From NCBI GenBank assembly GCA_030762175.1, contig CM060837.1:8078001-8142000 (forward strand): DNA of 64,000 bases. Direction: 5' to 3'. This document shows positions 24,781 through 34,844 of the stretch, one piece after another. Both the position numbers and the translations under genes were made by a program. The notes beneath the pieces were generated by a model, which was given only the letters and a program-made list of their open reading frames with translations, was not told where the DNA came from and searched no databases. The DNA comes from Metallyticus violacea (lineage: Eukaryota; Arthropoda; Insecta; Mantodea; Metallyticidae). Each line of letters starts with the position of its first letter. The first letter of the stretch is position 1.

Positions 24781-25054
24781 CCGCTGCAAATGGCCGAGGT
24801 CATTAAGGCACAGACTCATGAACAGGAGGTCTGGAGTTCAAATCCTTCCAGGACTGTCTCCCTGACCGAGGTTTTATCCAGGTTTTCCTCAGCCCTCATA
24901 ACTGGCAAATGCTGGGGAAGTACCCTAAACATAGGCATGGAACATTTCCTTCCTTAAAAAAAAAAATCATTTCCCAATATATCATTTCATCTCATATATC
25001 ATCACCTGTGGTGCCTCAGTAGTAAAAACGAGCATTAAACACCATTCAAAAAAA

Positions 25055-25064
<10 letters not shown>
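24781..25064 (+). mobile_element. tRNA-derived SINE, family A, full-length copy
   Basis: Pol III promoter-like boxes: A box TGGCCGAGGTC at 24791 and B box GGAGTTCAAATCC at about 24833. The body (AGGTTTTCCTCAGCCCTCAT, then CATGGAACATTTCCTTCCTT), an internal A-run, and a tail domain CTGTGGTGCCTCAGTAG with AACGAGCATTAAACACCATT follow, then a poly-A passing into (AG)n. The same order occurs in reverse at 62600-62890, and a tail alone at 54768-54820. Confidence 0.8.

Positions 25065-25099
<35 letters not shown>
25065..25099. repeat. (AG)n microsatellite at SINE tail
   Basis: About 17 AG units directly after the SINE poly-A. Confidence 0.95.
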
Positions 25100-25102
<3 letters not shown>

Positions 25103-25890
25103 AATTTCAATTTGTTTTTAGTAGTATTTAATGTACATTTTTTAGACTGTGGCATCACAGACAATGGACAGATAATGATACATAAGATAAAAAGATTTGT
25201 TAGGAAAAGAATTTTCCAAAGGAAATATTCCAGGGCTAGGTTTAATGTACCTTCCTGACATTTACCACTGATGAGGATGGAAAAAAAAACTACATTAGAG
25301 AGCATGGTACTGCCAGGATTTAAACTGCAACCATGCTCACTTAGCTTTAATTGGTTAACTTTTCATAAAAGACTTTGCAACGTGTGTATAACACTATTAA
25401 AGTTGTTTTATCAATAAAAATAAATATTCACTTGCTATAAGATCATAACTAATACAAGAGAAGAAAAGATTAAAAAAAAAAAGAAAAAGAAAGAAAAAAA
25501 AAAGGTGCTCTTAGCCTAAATGCTACATGTAGCCAGAGTTGGATTCAAAAGACCTAAGGTATAGAGGGGATATGTATGTATATGTACATATATAACAAAA
25601 TGTCAACTTTTACTGATATAGTAACACATCCTTCCATTAAGTCTCCAGTTTTACTTGTGCCTGTTGCTGTGTAACCCACAATTTTTGTTCTCTGTTAATG
25701 CAGCATGTATCTTTCAAAAGTATTAGGAACCTTTATCCTTTCATCATCTCCATATCAGCACCAAAGCTCTTGCTCATCTTTCTGAAATGATATCTCTCTC
25801 TCCATTATAAGCTTGAGGGTGTACATAAATAATCAAATTTTGTATTACATGACCAACAAGTTCTTCAGCTTCCTCCCAACACTAATTTAC
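25100..25890. other. Unassigned stretch
   Basis: AT-rich, no gene or repeat recognised. Confidence 0.55.
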
Positions 25891-25951
25891 CTAGGTATAA
25901 CTGTGATATTCTTCCAAAAAGTTTTGCTGTGGTCTGCTGCAGATGAAGATT

Positions 25952-25988
25952 CTAGATGTTTCGTCTACAACTATGGCAGACAATTTTC
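25952..25988 (-). ncRNA. Hammerhead-like core in left arm of PLE-5
   Basis: On the minus strand: stem GTCT with AGAC closing a loop, then GAAACATCT. The CTGANGA half is degraded. Confidence 0.35.
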
Positions 25989-26456
25989 GATGGCGTGGAA
26001 AGGTTTTCCTCTCTGGTAACACCGCGTCTGAAGCATTGCACTGATGTATACCAAACTTCAGGATCAGGGGATAAGATAGACACAACATAGTATTAACACC
26101 AGACTCAAAGAATAAGAAAGGAACTGTCGTATAGATCAGATAGATAAGTCAGCAGTAGCAGAACATGCCATTGAAGCAGAGGGAGAATGCATCATCAAGT
26201 TTCAGGACACCAGCATTCTTTCATCTATAACACATTAACATGCAAGACCACAGTGAGAAGCAATCAAAATCCGCAAGGTTTCCAGCAATCGACAACAAAG
26301 TATTACATACAACACTGAAAACATAGCGAGCCTATCACAGGAGAGGCCAGGCTCCTCCCACCAGCTAACAGACCACCGCCCAATCCAAAACTATATGCAG
26401 GGAGAGCTGGCAGCATAAATAAAGCGACTCTGACAGCCAAAGCTTCAGACCATGAC

Positions 26457-26492
26457 ACCAAAGATGTCTGGTAGTTGCAAACGAAACATCTG
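26457..26492 (+). ncRNA. Hammerhead-like core in right arm of PLE-5
   Basis: AAAGATGTCTG, loop, CAAAC, then GAAACATCTGA. The stem GTCTG/CAAAC directly precedes GAAAC as in the other families; the 5' core reads CCAAAGA instead of CTGAAGA. Confidence 0.35.
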
Positions 26493-27179
26493 AAATTTTC
26501 ATCTCCAGCACACCAAGGCAAAACAGCCCAAAAGAATATCACAGTTATACATTTGACTCCAACTGTGAAAGCCTGCTCTCTCAATAATTTAGCTGTCAAA
26601 CCTGCATATTCAATCATTTCATTTACTCACTTCAAAGCATTCTATGCATACCAATATATATCAACTTTTGAATTTATACGCAAATCCTAACATTGTACTC
26701 CCTTTTTAAATGTACCAGAATTTTTTTCGAAAAAGAAAGTAAAATTCCAGGAGGGATATTGCACATATAAAAGTGCAATATCTCATTTTTAAATCTCTTC
26801 CCACAGTTCTGTCTCTGCTCCTAATGATACACATACAGAAACCCACCACCTGGCATCATCACTCACATAGCTCTCCAACAACCTGCAACCAACCACAGCC
26901 TGATGCTGCAGCTCCCCTTTTATGTATTGTCCATCATGGTGCACCCAAACTGTCAAAGTCCATGCTGGTGTTCCTCTTCTACTGCTACACCATTCCAACA
27001 GCTTCATCCTGCTATATACAAAACAGAACAGACTTATTACAGGCCTCCCAAAACATATTACATCTTTAAAAACTATTAACTTGAAGTGTGAATTGCAACT
27101 TGTACAGTCAAGCAAATCATATATTTAAATTATTGTATGACAGAGTCAAATGACATACTCCTGTGGTTCCAGTTATTTG

Positions 27180-27310
27180 TGTATATTTACAACATGTTTT
27201 GAACATCATTGTCTGCATCCTGAACAATTTGCTGAGGATGCAGACAATGGCCTACAAAACATGTTCTGCATATAAACAAGTAAGTGAGGAATAACAAGTT
27301 TTCCTCTCAC
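27180..27310. mobile_element. Fold-back PLE terminal fragment
   Basis: CATTGTCTGCATCC (about 27207-27220) mirrors GGATGCAGACAATG (about 27236-27250). Outward, ACAACATGTTTTG mirrors AAAACATGTTC. The right side continues as ACAAGTAAGTGAGG, the usual PLE sequence after the hammerhead-like site. The plus strand right arm reads CTGAGGATGCAGAC, then CAAAACATGTTC, a degraded core. Confidence 0.6.
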
Positions 27311-27439
27311 AAGATGTACAGAGATGTACATTTTGTTTCAGAACAAATTTACAAATATAAAAAACAGGAAACAACACTACAATTTGGTCTGTGGTTCTGT
27401 AAATAAGTTTTTATAGTTTCAAACTGCTTAGTAGTCTTA

Positions 27440-27600
27440 TTTTTCTGCTGGGGTCAATAACAAAACACAAACGACAAAGTTTTAGGCTTTTACGGCTGGT
27501 ATCCTCACTGGGTACAGCATCAAGATCTCCATTAGAACACTACAATCTTTCTACTGTCACTGATGATGTCTACCTTAGATGTAGACAAAATGTATGGGAA
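27440..27600 (+). mobile_element. PLE-like terminal fragment with hammerhead-like core
   Basis: Contains a hammerhead-like arrangement at 27560-27596 downstream of TTTTACGGCTGGTATCCTCA. No coding sequence attached. Assignment to PLE rests on the motif order alone. Confidence 0.4.
27560..27596 (+). ncRNA. Hammerhead-like core
   Basis: Perfect CTGATGA, an extra T, a 6-bp stem GTCTAC/GTAGAC, then AAAATGTAT in place of GAAAC. A strong stem in the right place, but the 3' core is mutated. Confidence 0.4.
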
Positions 27601-28640
27601 GAAGGAGCCTAATAGATCACAGCCCACAGCCCAAAAATTAGTGTATCCAGTGACAATCCATAAAGCTTCCCACTGCTAAAGAACTTTATTAATGGTTTCA
27701 ACAAGAGAAATCCAATGTACTTCAAAATTTGGTGACATTCTTTGTCACACGTAGGTGAATATACTTTTAATGAATTCTCTTTGAATTGAACTTGGTACCT
27801 ATGTATTATTGGTTTAATTTTACAATACAGTGTACTACATTTTTGCTTCTTTTCATATTTGCATCCTTTGTATTATTGGTGACTAAGCAGTTCTAGTACT
27901 GATGTTATTGTTTATTACATACTCTTTGGAGACTTACAAGTTGCTGTACTATTGATTATCTCAGTATTACTCAAATGTTGAAATTTGAAACCATCTCACA
28001 ATGTATGCTGTACAGTGATATAAAAATGATTTCTTTCCCTAATTTTCTTCTTCCCATAAAACATGCACCCTCAGTTTTATTTCTAAAAATGTGGGTAAAG
28101 CAAGCCTCTTTTAACCAAGAAACTATGACATTAGCTTCTATTTGCACCACCCAATGAATAAGATATGATTCATAGGAATGCATTCATGTCGTTTCCCTGG
28201 CAGCATTCGTGATGCAACCTGAGTGTTGACTGAGGATTAAAGTTATAACTAAGTCTATTAAATGTTCCAAGTTAGTACATAAAACTTATTTTTTATGTTT
28301 TCCATTTGTATGCTTTTAAAAAAATTTTTAAAGTACCTGACAAAACTCCTATTCTTTCAATGTTAACATATTTTGAATACACATTTTTTGTTTGTTTATT
28401 TATTTATCTACCCTGGCAAGAGTTAATGCCATTGAGTCTTGTCTTCCACTCTACTAGGTAAACCAACCGAACAAAAATACAGCGAATTTTATACAAAATA
28501 CACAAAAAGTCAAATTAATAATGTATGTAGCATTACATATTTTAAAATAGAAAGCTGGTAAAGACAGTGGTCTAATTCCATGCCACACTGCCTGGAAAAT
28601 GAAAATAAGGATGAAACAATTTATTTTTCTCTTGTTACAG
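27600..28640. other. Unassigned AT-rich stretch
   Basis: No array modules, transposon proteins or convincing exons. Upstream parts of the pogo transposon could lie here, but I could not recognise them. Confidence 0.5.
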
Positions 28641-28760
28641 TTTTTTAATCATTCTGTATAGGCTATGCATTACATGACAGCATCATGAAATAAGACATTG
28701 CATGTTACATTAATGCTTTCAGTTGTTAACACTAACTCCACTTACTTATTTAAAACTTTG

Positions 28761-28794
28761 GACTAGTTTCGGGAGAGGTTCCTCCCATCATCGG
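28761..28794 (-). ncRNA. Hammerhead-like core, left arm of palindrome
   Basis: Exact mirror of the core at 28872-28905, because the two arms are identical. Confidence 0.45.
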
Positions 28795-28871
28795 CTGCTG
28801 TTGACTGAGTGCCGTTGTTCGAAACGGGCGTCCATCCCCCGTTTCGAACAACGGCACTCAGTCAACAGCAG

Positions 28872-28905
28872 CCGATGATGGGAGGAACCTCTCCCGAAAC
28901 TAGTC
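28872..28905 (+). ncRNA. Hammerhead-like core, right arm of palindrome
   Basis: CCGATGA (one change from CTGATGA), T, stem GGGAG/CTCCC, then GAAACTAGTC with a possible 2-bp helix III. Three-way folding of helix I was not confirmed. Confidence 0.45.
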
Positions 28906-29237
28906 CAAAGTTTTAAATAAGTAAGTGGAGTTAGTGTTAACAACTGAAAGCATTAATGTAACATATATTACCACTCCATTGTCTACAGCTTCGTAAGTAC
29001 AATTTTTACTTAATAAGACATTGCAGTTAACAATCAGCCATTGTTTCTAAAAGGAGGATGTGGCAAATTGCAGTGCTGATGAAAATGATAGCAGCATTCC
29101 TATATGTGAGAAATGGGAGCAACTGGGAAGTCAAGCTGCATTTGATGATTGTGTGAAAGTCAACACAAATATCATTTGCACCCAAAGTATGAGAATATCT
29201 GAAATAGTTGCAGATATTAAACAGGAACTATGCAAAT

Positions 29238-29386
<149 letters not shown>

Positions 29387-29399
29387 GAACTCCATTAAT

Positions 29400-30605
29400 C
29401 CTGTTTATTTTAATGGTAATGTTAGTGCTTTGTAAACTGTTAAACATTTTATTATAAATCATAATGTAACTAACAAAATTATGCAATTTCACTGTATGGT
29501 TTATTCATTAGGAGGAAAAAATAAAAATTTTGTTTTGTAAAGTGATCACTCTACTCCTTTCGTTATAATAGCAATACTTTTGTTATTTTGTAGTGTCATT
29601 ATTTCAATGCTGTATATTGTTCTTTATTTGCATATGCTAGTAAATGCTATTTCAGTAATATATTTTTTCAATTATGTTTTTTTTTTTTCTCTTGAGAACT
29701 CAAATATATCAATGAAGTTTAACTTTAATCAGTGTGTTAGTGATGTTAAAAGAGTTCTACTATTGCAGTTAGTATTATGAGTTAATTTATATGTTGTTGA
29801 AAGGTATTTAAGTGGTGAATTAGTTGTTGCATTATACCTTCACTTTCCCAAGTGTGAGCCATGAGTGCGCTCTGTTGCCTGAGGCTAAGTACTGGCCGTA
29901 CCCCTGTAGCAGCTTTAAGGATCCAGTGAAAAAGGCCTGCAATAGATACACGTTAATTTAGCAGGAGAATGTGTAGATATAATTGTAATTAAAGTTGTCA
30001 TTGTCAGCCAGTCCATCTAGATACAGTTGTAGTTTTTATTTTGTGTTGTCAGAGTACAGAGAAAAAGATGATTGGTAGTGGTCTGATTGCATCTAAGGTT
30101 TGTAACAATGGGTTTTAGTTGGAGTCAACTTTGTGATACAAGTCAAATGCTAATTTCGTGATGAATTACTCCAGTATGTGAATGTTAAGTTTATGCTGTT
30201 GCTTGTTCAGTGATAGTTTACAAACTTACAGCATTTATTTTGCATGCTCTTAATGTGAATTAAGTGCTGCATAACTATAAACTAAAGTAACATATGTTAG
30301 CATTTTATATAGAATGAGGCCCATGTTCGGCTTAAAAGAGATGTTGAAGTTTATTGAAGACTTAGCCTTGCCCAATTGGGCATATGCAAAATGTCAGGTT
30401 TTGATCCATGATGAAACCTAAATATGTCCGCAGTGGGTACAGGAAATTTTAATGCCAAAGAGCTCAGGAGGTTGGAGTGAATGGGTTAGGTGGCTGTGTT
30501 TAATAGGTTTCATAATTATGCTAGAATGACATTTGCAGGCTTTAACCTTTATGCACAATATGCTGACCCAGTACTCTATTACATGCATATTGCGGTGTTA
30601 AATCA
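29400..30605. other. Unassigned stretch
   Basis: No feature recognised. Part may be the pogo transposon 3' UTR. Confidence 0.5.
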
Positions 30606-30776
30606 CCATTGCTTTATATAAATCCTATTTTTAAACCAGTTAAAATCTCTTTCCCATGGGAAGGGTTAAAATTCTAAAATGGTTAAAATGGCTAAAATCA
30701 ACACTATTAAGCGTTTCACTCTTTAATCTGTTAAAATTCAGGACACGTTTCCTGACCTATCAGTCACATTGATGAA

Positions 30777-31010
30777 CTAATGTGTTACGCTGAAGTTCAA
30801 GAGGCAGGTGTCTGTAAGGGGCTCTAGTGGTCTATGTAAGAACTTGTACAGAATATTATCCGCTTCGGGAATTTCAAAGTTCATAAGTCTGTGTTCATTT
30901 TCCTTAATAAAAATGTTTTCCCATATGCTTAGTTCTCTGGGAAGTTTAACAATTCTCAAGAAATTCATATTTTTGTCAATTTCATGGTGCTTGTTCCAAA
31001 AACGTGCTGT
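30777..31010 (-). pseudogene. PLE-6 endonuclease C-terminal end
   Basis: NKHHEIDKNMNFLRIVKLPR then ELSIWENIFIKENEHRLMNF is the usual stretch after the GIY-YIG fold. It is separated from the HFW motif by the 621-bp insertion. Downstream, near 30750-30735 (minus), GAAACGTGTC is the 3' half of a hammerhead-like core. Confidence 0.8.
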
Positions 31011-31017
31011 GAAGCTG

Positions 31018-31638
31018 AAATAATTGGTTCAGGCTATAAATGATAAGAAATGAATTAATAATTATCAAGTAATCTGTATATACATTCATAGCTGTAAGGT
31101 TATTGTTATTTTAGATAATAATAATTGCTAGTTTATGTGTTTTTCCTGTAGTCAGAGGGCAGTACAAAATTGTTTTAGGAAACTGGGTTGTGCTCTGGAA
31201 TGCCTGCAACCAGAGCTCAGGACCAAGGGGCTAGTAGGCTGGCTGAATTGAGGATGGGAAAACCTGTTCTTTTGTTTTGTTAACAAATACACCCTCGGAC
31301 ACTTCCTTGAGAGGTAAAGGCTTTATGCTTGACCATCAAAATCAGTCTTTGAGTTAAGTTCTAAAGGAGAGGGTCCAGTGTGCAACTCTGCTAGGTTTCC
31401 CATGAGAGTATAGCGCAAGTTTAATCAGGGTAATATCCCTTTCCCTGTTTTCTATGTATAACAAAAATTCCAGCTAGAGTCGGAGCAGTAAGTCAGCACA
31501 AATCATCGTCAGAGAGGGAAAAATTATTATTTACCCCTGAGATTTGATACAACTATTAAATTACAATCTTTCCCTCCACATATTTTATGTACTTTAATTA
31601 AACACCTCCATTAAATATGTATAAAAAAATACCGCTGC
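31018..31638. mobile_element. 621-bp insertion of unknown type inside PLE-6
   Basis: Splits the GIY-YIG domain. AGCTG occurs at both edges (31013-31017 and 31639-31643), consistent with a 5-bp target-site duplication. More GC than the surroundings, with no open frame of interest. A solo LTR is possible by size and duplication length, but the ends are not the expected TG...CA. Confidence 0.5.
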
Positions 31639-31639
31639 A

Positions 31640-31800
31640 GCTGCTACAGCTAATTTCTCTATTTGTTTATGTCTAATATTTCTCATGTGTTCCTTCATTC
31701 AGATCTCAATGTTTCTCTTAGTTTTTCCTTTGTATAGCTTATCACAGTCCTTACAATTTATCTGATATATCCCTGACTTTTTTTCTTTGGGTCTGTCATC
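31640..31800 (-). pseudogene. PLE-6 GIY-YIG domain, N-terminal part
   Basis: The minus strand reads SGIYQINCKDCDKLYKGKTK then RNIEI and KEHMRNIRHKQIEKLAVAA. YIG is changed to YKG. It ends at the foreign insertion. Confidence 0.8.
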
Positions 31801-32102
31801 TACTTTGTTTAGTTTCAACAATTTCCAAATACTAAATCTATTCTGAGAAGCCAGTATCACATTGTACTGATTAAATTTTTTTTTTGAAATTTATTATTCA
31901 ATTGTGAATGGTAAGTGAACTTTTTGTACATTTTATCTTTGGATAAAGCACTTTATGTAGTAATTTGTTTAGTTTTCTTTTGTTTCTGAAACCTTATGAT
32001 TTTTTGATCTATCATCTGTTTTTTAAAACCATTAGAAATAGCTGTGTCTATTATGTATGGATATTCCTTCTTACATTCAATGTTGTTGAGTGGCACATTA
32101 AT

Positions 32103-32960
32103 TCATCTGTATATCATACTGTTAAAGGCTGCTTCTTTGTGAGTTCTTGGGTTGAAACCATTGGCCTTAATATAATTATACATATGTGTGTCCTTTCTAT
32201 TGATGGCATATTTTAGTCTGCCTTTATTTTTGATTATCTTTAAATCCAAAAATGGCAAAACACTATCCATTTCCATTTCTATTGTAAATTTTATTGTAGA
32301 TTCTTGTAGATTCAGCAGTTTAAGTACATCTTCTGCGTGTCTTTTTTGAACAATTGCAAATATGTTATCCACATCTATACCAGACTTTAAAAATAAACCA
32401 AAACCTCTTGCAATGTGTGTTTCAAATGCACCTATGAATAGATCCGCTAAAAAAGATGATAGAGGAATGCCCATGACTCATCCTGATTTTTGCTTGTAAA
32501 ATTCTCCTTCATAAGTGAAATAAGCTTAGTTAAAACATAGTTCTGTTAGATTGGAAGATGTTAGTCACTCTTTCAACAGACTTAAGACTTTGTCTTGTGG
32601 CATACTAGGGAACAGATCTTTGACATCAAAAGAAACTAAAGTGTTCTTTAGGAGATAATTGATATTATTTAATTATCTTAATGAGATCCATTGAATTTTT
32701 CAAACTTAGGCTTTGAAATCTAGGAAATGTATTGAACTGTGAAGTTAACTAATTTGCTAAGTTGTAGCATGGAGTATTAATGTTATTAATTATAGCTCTC
32801 ATGTTACTTCCTGGTTTATGTATCTTGTGTAAGCCAAAAATTCTAGCTAAGGAAGGATTATGTATTTTTATTTTGTATCAATCCAGTTTTGAAATTAGTG
32901 TGCTCCTTTCTAATGTTTCACTTATTGCTTTTTGACATTTATTTAACGGATTCTAACCTA
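32103..32960 (-). pseudogene. PLE-6 reverse transcriptase
   Basis: Motif A is recognisable near 32650-32600 as LVSFDVKDLFPSMP. Motif B reads MGIPLSSFLADLFIGAFE at 32474-32420, and motif C is DVDNIFAIV, so YVDD is changed to DVDN and one catalytic Asp is lost. The linker LPFLDLKIIKNKGRL and FNPRTHKEAAFNSMIYR follow. Further stops upstream and downstream. Confidence 0.85.
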
Positions 32961-33059
32961 GTGTTGAATTTTAACCATTCCCATGGGAAAGAGATTTTAA
33001 CTGGTTTTATATAAAGCAAATACATTCGTTTTACTGTGTTGATTCCGATCAAGCTTTAT

Positions 33060-34340
33060 ACTGAAATCACAATTCTTTTTATAATGCTATTAGCTCAAAC
33101 ATGTCTGAGAATTTAGTGCCAAACTGGCTGAAGGCACATAATATTAACCAAAACTAGACTGGTGGACTCATGTACATGTACATTGAATCCTTAAGTGCTG
33201 TATGATGAAGCTCAAGAGTTATGGAATGCTGGGTTCGTGAGCAAACTGTTTGTGCATGACTAAGCTTGATGATAAGATGATTAATGTATTTCAATATTAT
33301 TTTTTTAAGGGATACAAGAACACTAATTAACCTGTAAATTATCTGGACTGCTTTAGTCTTTATTCTTTATGGGTAAGTGTATAGACTATTTGTAATAAAA
33401 AGAAGGGGCAGGAGTAAAAACGGGGAAGGAGTGGAACAGGAAGAGACACTTTTCAACCTATTTCATGTCATGTCACGTCATCTTAAACATCTTTGTTAAT
33501 AAGTCTATTGGTGACATTAACTTGTCCCTATCTTAAAGTTACACCAAGTCAGATAAAACTGTACACTAATGGTAAAGATATAAGACCAAGTCTTCAGGCA
33601 TTCCTAATGGGCCCAATTTGCTCTTGATGCAAAGAACCTTGTTAAAGCTGAAGCTTAAAAACAACTATCTAATCCTTAACCTAAGATAGAAAAGAGGAAG
33701 GAAGAAGAAATAAGAAAGAGGCAGACTGTAGGCGCCAAAAGACATGAGCAGCAGAGGGCCAACACCAGAGGTGAGCCATTAACCAGTCCAAGGATGGTAG
33801 CTACGACCTTGCTGCTCTACCTATCTGTCTGCAGGTACTAAACCTAATTGCTGATGCTCAGCAGAAGTCAGTTCTCTACCTGGAGGCAGAAGTGCTTCTT
33901 TCCTTCTCATGAATCCTTGGTGGCCCTCAGCACCGAGACTGCTCTCTCCTCTCATCCATACATCGTTGATACTCCCAAGAAGGTTTATCCACCTAGTTGC
34001 CTACAAACATATTTCAATGTAACATGAGTAACTGTACATTTTCACTACTGGTTTCTGTAGTTATGCAATGCTTTTTATTTCATTTCTTTGTTTTATAGCC
34101 AACTTCCCTTACAAGTTGCCATTAACACTTTTAGGATAATAACTTAGCATCTCAACTTCTGATATTCACCTTCACAAACTTAAGAAAAATTGCCCCAACC
34201 AGGAATTTAAATGAAGCAAGGCAAAAGAAGCTATTTGATCACTGAACCACTCAATGATTTACATATTTCCCTTGTATAAGAAGGAAGTGATACATTTTAC
34301 AATAATGTATTAAACATTGTTGTAAGATGTACAACCCCAC
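33060..34340. other. Unassigned stretch with a GC-richer patch
   Basis: Mostly AT-rich. At 33690-33990 base composition is clearly less AT-rich than the neighbours, and several open frames overlap, but none gives a recognisable protein. Confidence 0.5.
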
Positions 34341-34344
34341 TTGC

Positions 34345-34640
34345 ACAAACCTAGGAAATGTTTCAGGGGCAATTACTCCCATCATCAGCTGTTGATTCAT
34401 GCTTGATTTGGTGGTTGGATCTCACGGTGCTTCTGTGGCGGTCTATGATAGTTTGAGTAGAAACTTGCCAAATTCATCAATGGGTAGAACATAAAAATTC
34501 ATAGGTTTTTTCTAGGTTCCAGCCATCCCTGAACTCGGCAAGTTCTTGTTCAAACCATCAGATCCAGTCACCAAATCGAGCAGCCGATTAACAGCTGATA
34601 ATGTCTAAATGTTGTGTAAGTAAGTGGAGTTAGTGTTCCT
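34345..34640. mobile_element. Fold-back PLE terminal insertion
   Basis: Imperfect inverted repeat: CAGCTG, TTGATTTGGTG, TGGATCT, AGTTTGAG and AACTTGCC on the left mirror the same words, in order, on the reverse strand of 34520-34610. The right end continues as GTGTAAGTAAGTGGAGTTAG, identical to the palindrome at 28.9 kb. No coding part. Confidence 0.75.
34355..34388 (-). ncRNA. Hammerhead-like core
   Basis: On the minus strand: perfect CTGATGA, T, GGG...CCC stem, then TGAAACATTTC. The site after GAAAC is TTC rather than GTC. Confidence 0.4.
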
Positions 34641-34844
34641 ATTTCATCTTACTTTTAATAAACACAACTTCATTATATCAAAGGTTAATATTTCTTGTAT
34701 ATCTGCTGTAAATTTCATATGTAGCCTGATTAAATATTTCTTGCAGGCCTAAAGTAAACATGCTGTAGAAAATGAAGTTTTTATAGGTAAACTAATTTCA
34801 TTTTATCACAAACTGAAACAGCAACTGAGCTTTGTTTATACATG

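Larger units (their letters stand above)
25895..26560 (+). mobile_element. PLE-5: GIY-YIG fragment between inverted terminal regions
   Basis: Between inverted arms (about 25895-25988 and 26450-26555, sharing ATAACTGTGATATTCTT and GATGTTTCGT) lies a plus-strand remnant of a different PLE lineage: DKSAVAEHAIEAEGECIIKF (about 26140-26200), then EAIKIRKVSSNRQQSITYNT (about 26255-26315). This is the C-terminal end of a PLE GIY-YIG protein. The RT is missing. Both arms contain a hammerhead-like core. Confidence 0.75.
28703..29011 (+). mobile_element. 309-bp palindromic PLE-derived insertion
   Basis: Arms 28704-28828 and 28838-28962 are perfect reverse complements (125 bp each) around a 9-nt spacer. 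The right arm continues for 49 bp with TATTACCACTCCATTGTCTA and AGCTTCGTAAGTACAA, a terminus also found at 58500-58545. AATAAGACATTGCA (14 bp) repeats exactly at 28689-28702 and 29012-29025. Each arm contains a hammerhead-like core and AAGTAAGTGGAGTTAGTG, as in other PLE ends. No coding capacity. Confidence 0.9.
30611..33052 (-). mobile_element. PLE-6: Penelope-like element between inverted arms
   Basis: The minus-strand coding order from the right is: N-terminal conserved block and RT (32900-32100), linker, GIY-YIG (about 31800-31640), a foreign insertion (31018-31638), and the endonuclease end (31010-30777). The arms at about 30611-30676 and 32961-33019 mirror each other, with a shared TTTCCCATGGGAA palindrome and GTTAAAATCTCTT. 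Right of the right arm is TTTTACTGTGTTGATTCC, the PLE terminus seen at 7619, 13298 and 14638. Confidence 0.8.

Noticed and set aside
24781..24850. Genuine tRNA gene
   Set aside because: Has A and B boxes but no cloverleaf with a proper acceptor stem; continues as a SINE body with poly-A.
26303..26617. 104-codon minus frame
   Set aside because: Antisense shadow of the PLE-5 endonuclease end and its terminal arm.
28703..29011. Plain MITE or microRNA hairpin
   Set aside because: The arms contain PLE terminal words and a core shared with coding PLE copies, and one arm is longer; neither fits a MITE, and the hairpin is far longer than a typical microRNA precursor.
30611..33020. Classical DNA transposon with TIRs at PLE-6
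   Set aside because: The arms match the PLE 3' end next to a hammerhead half and a PLE terminus, so a fold-back PLE is simpler; not fully excluded.
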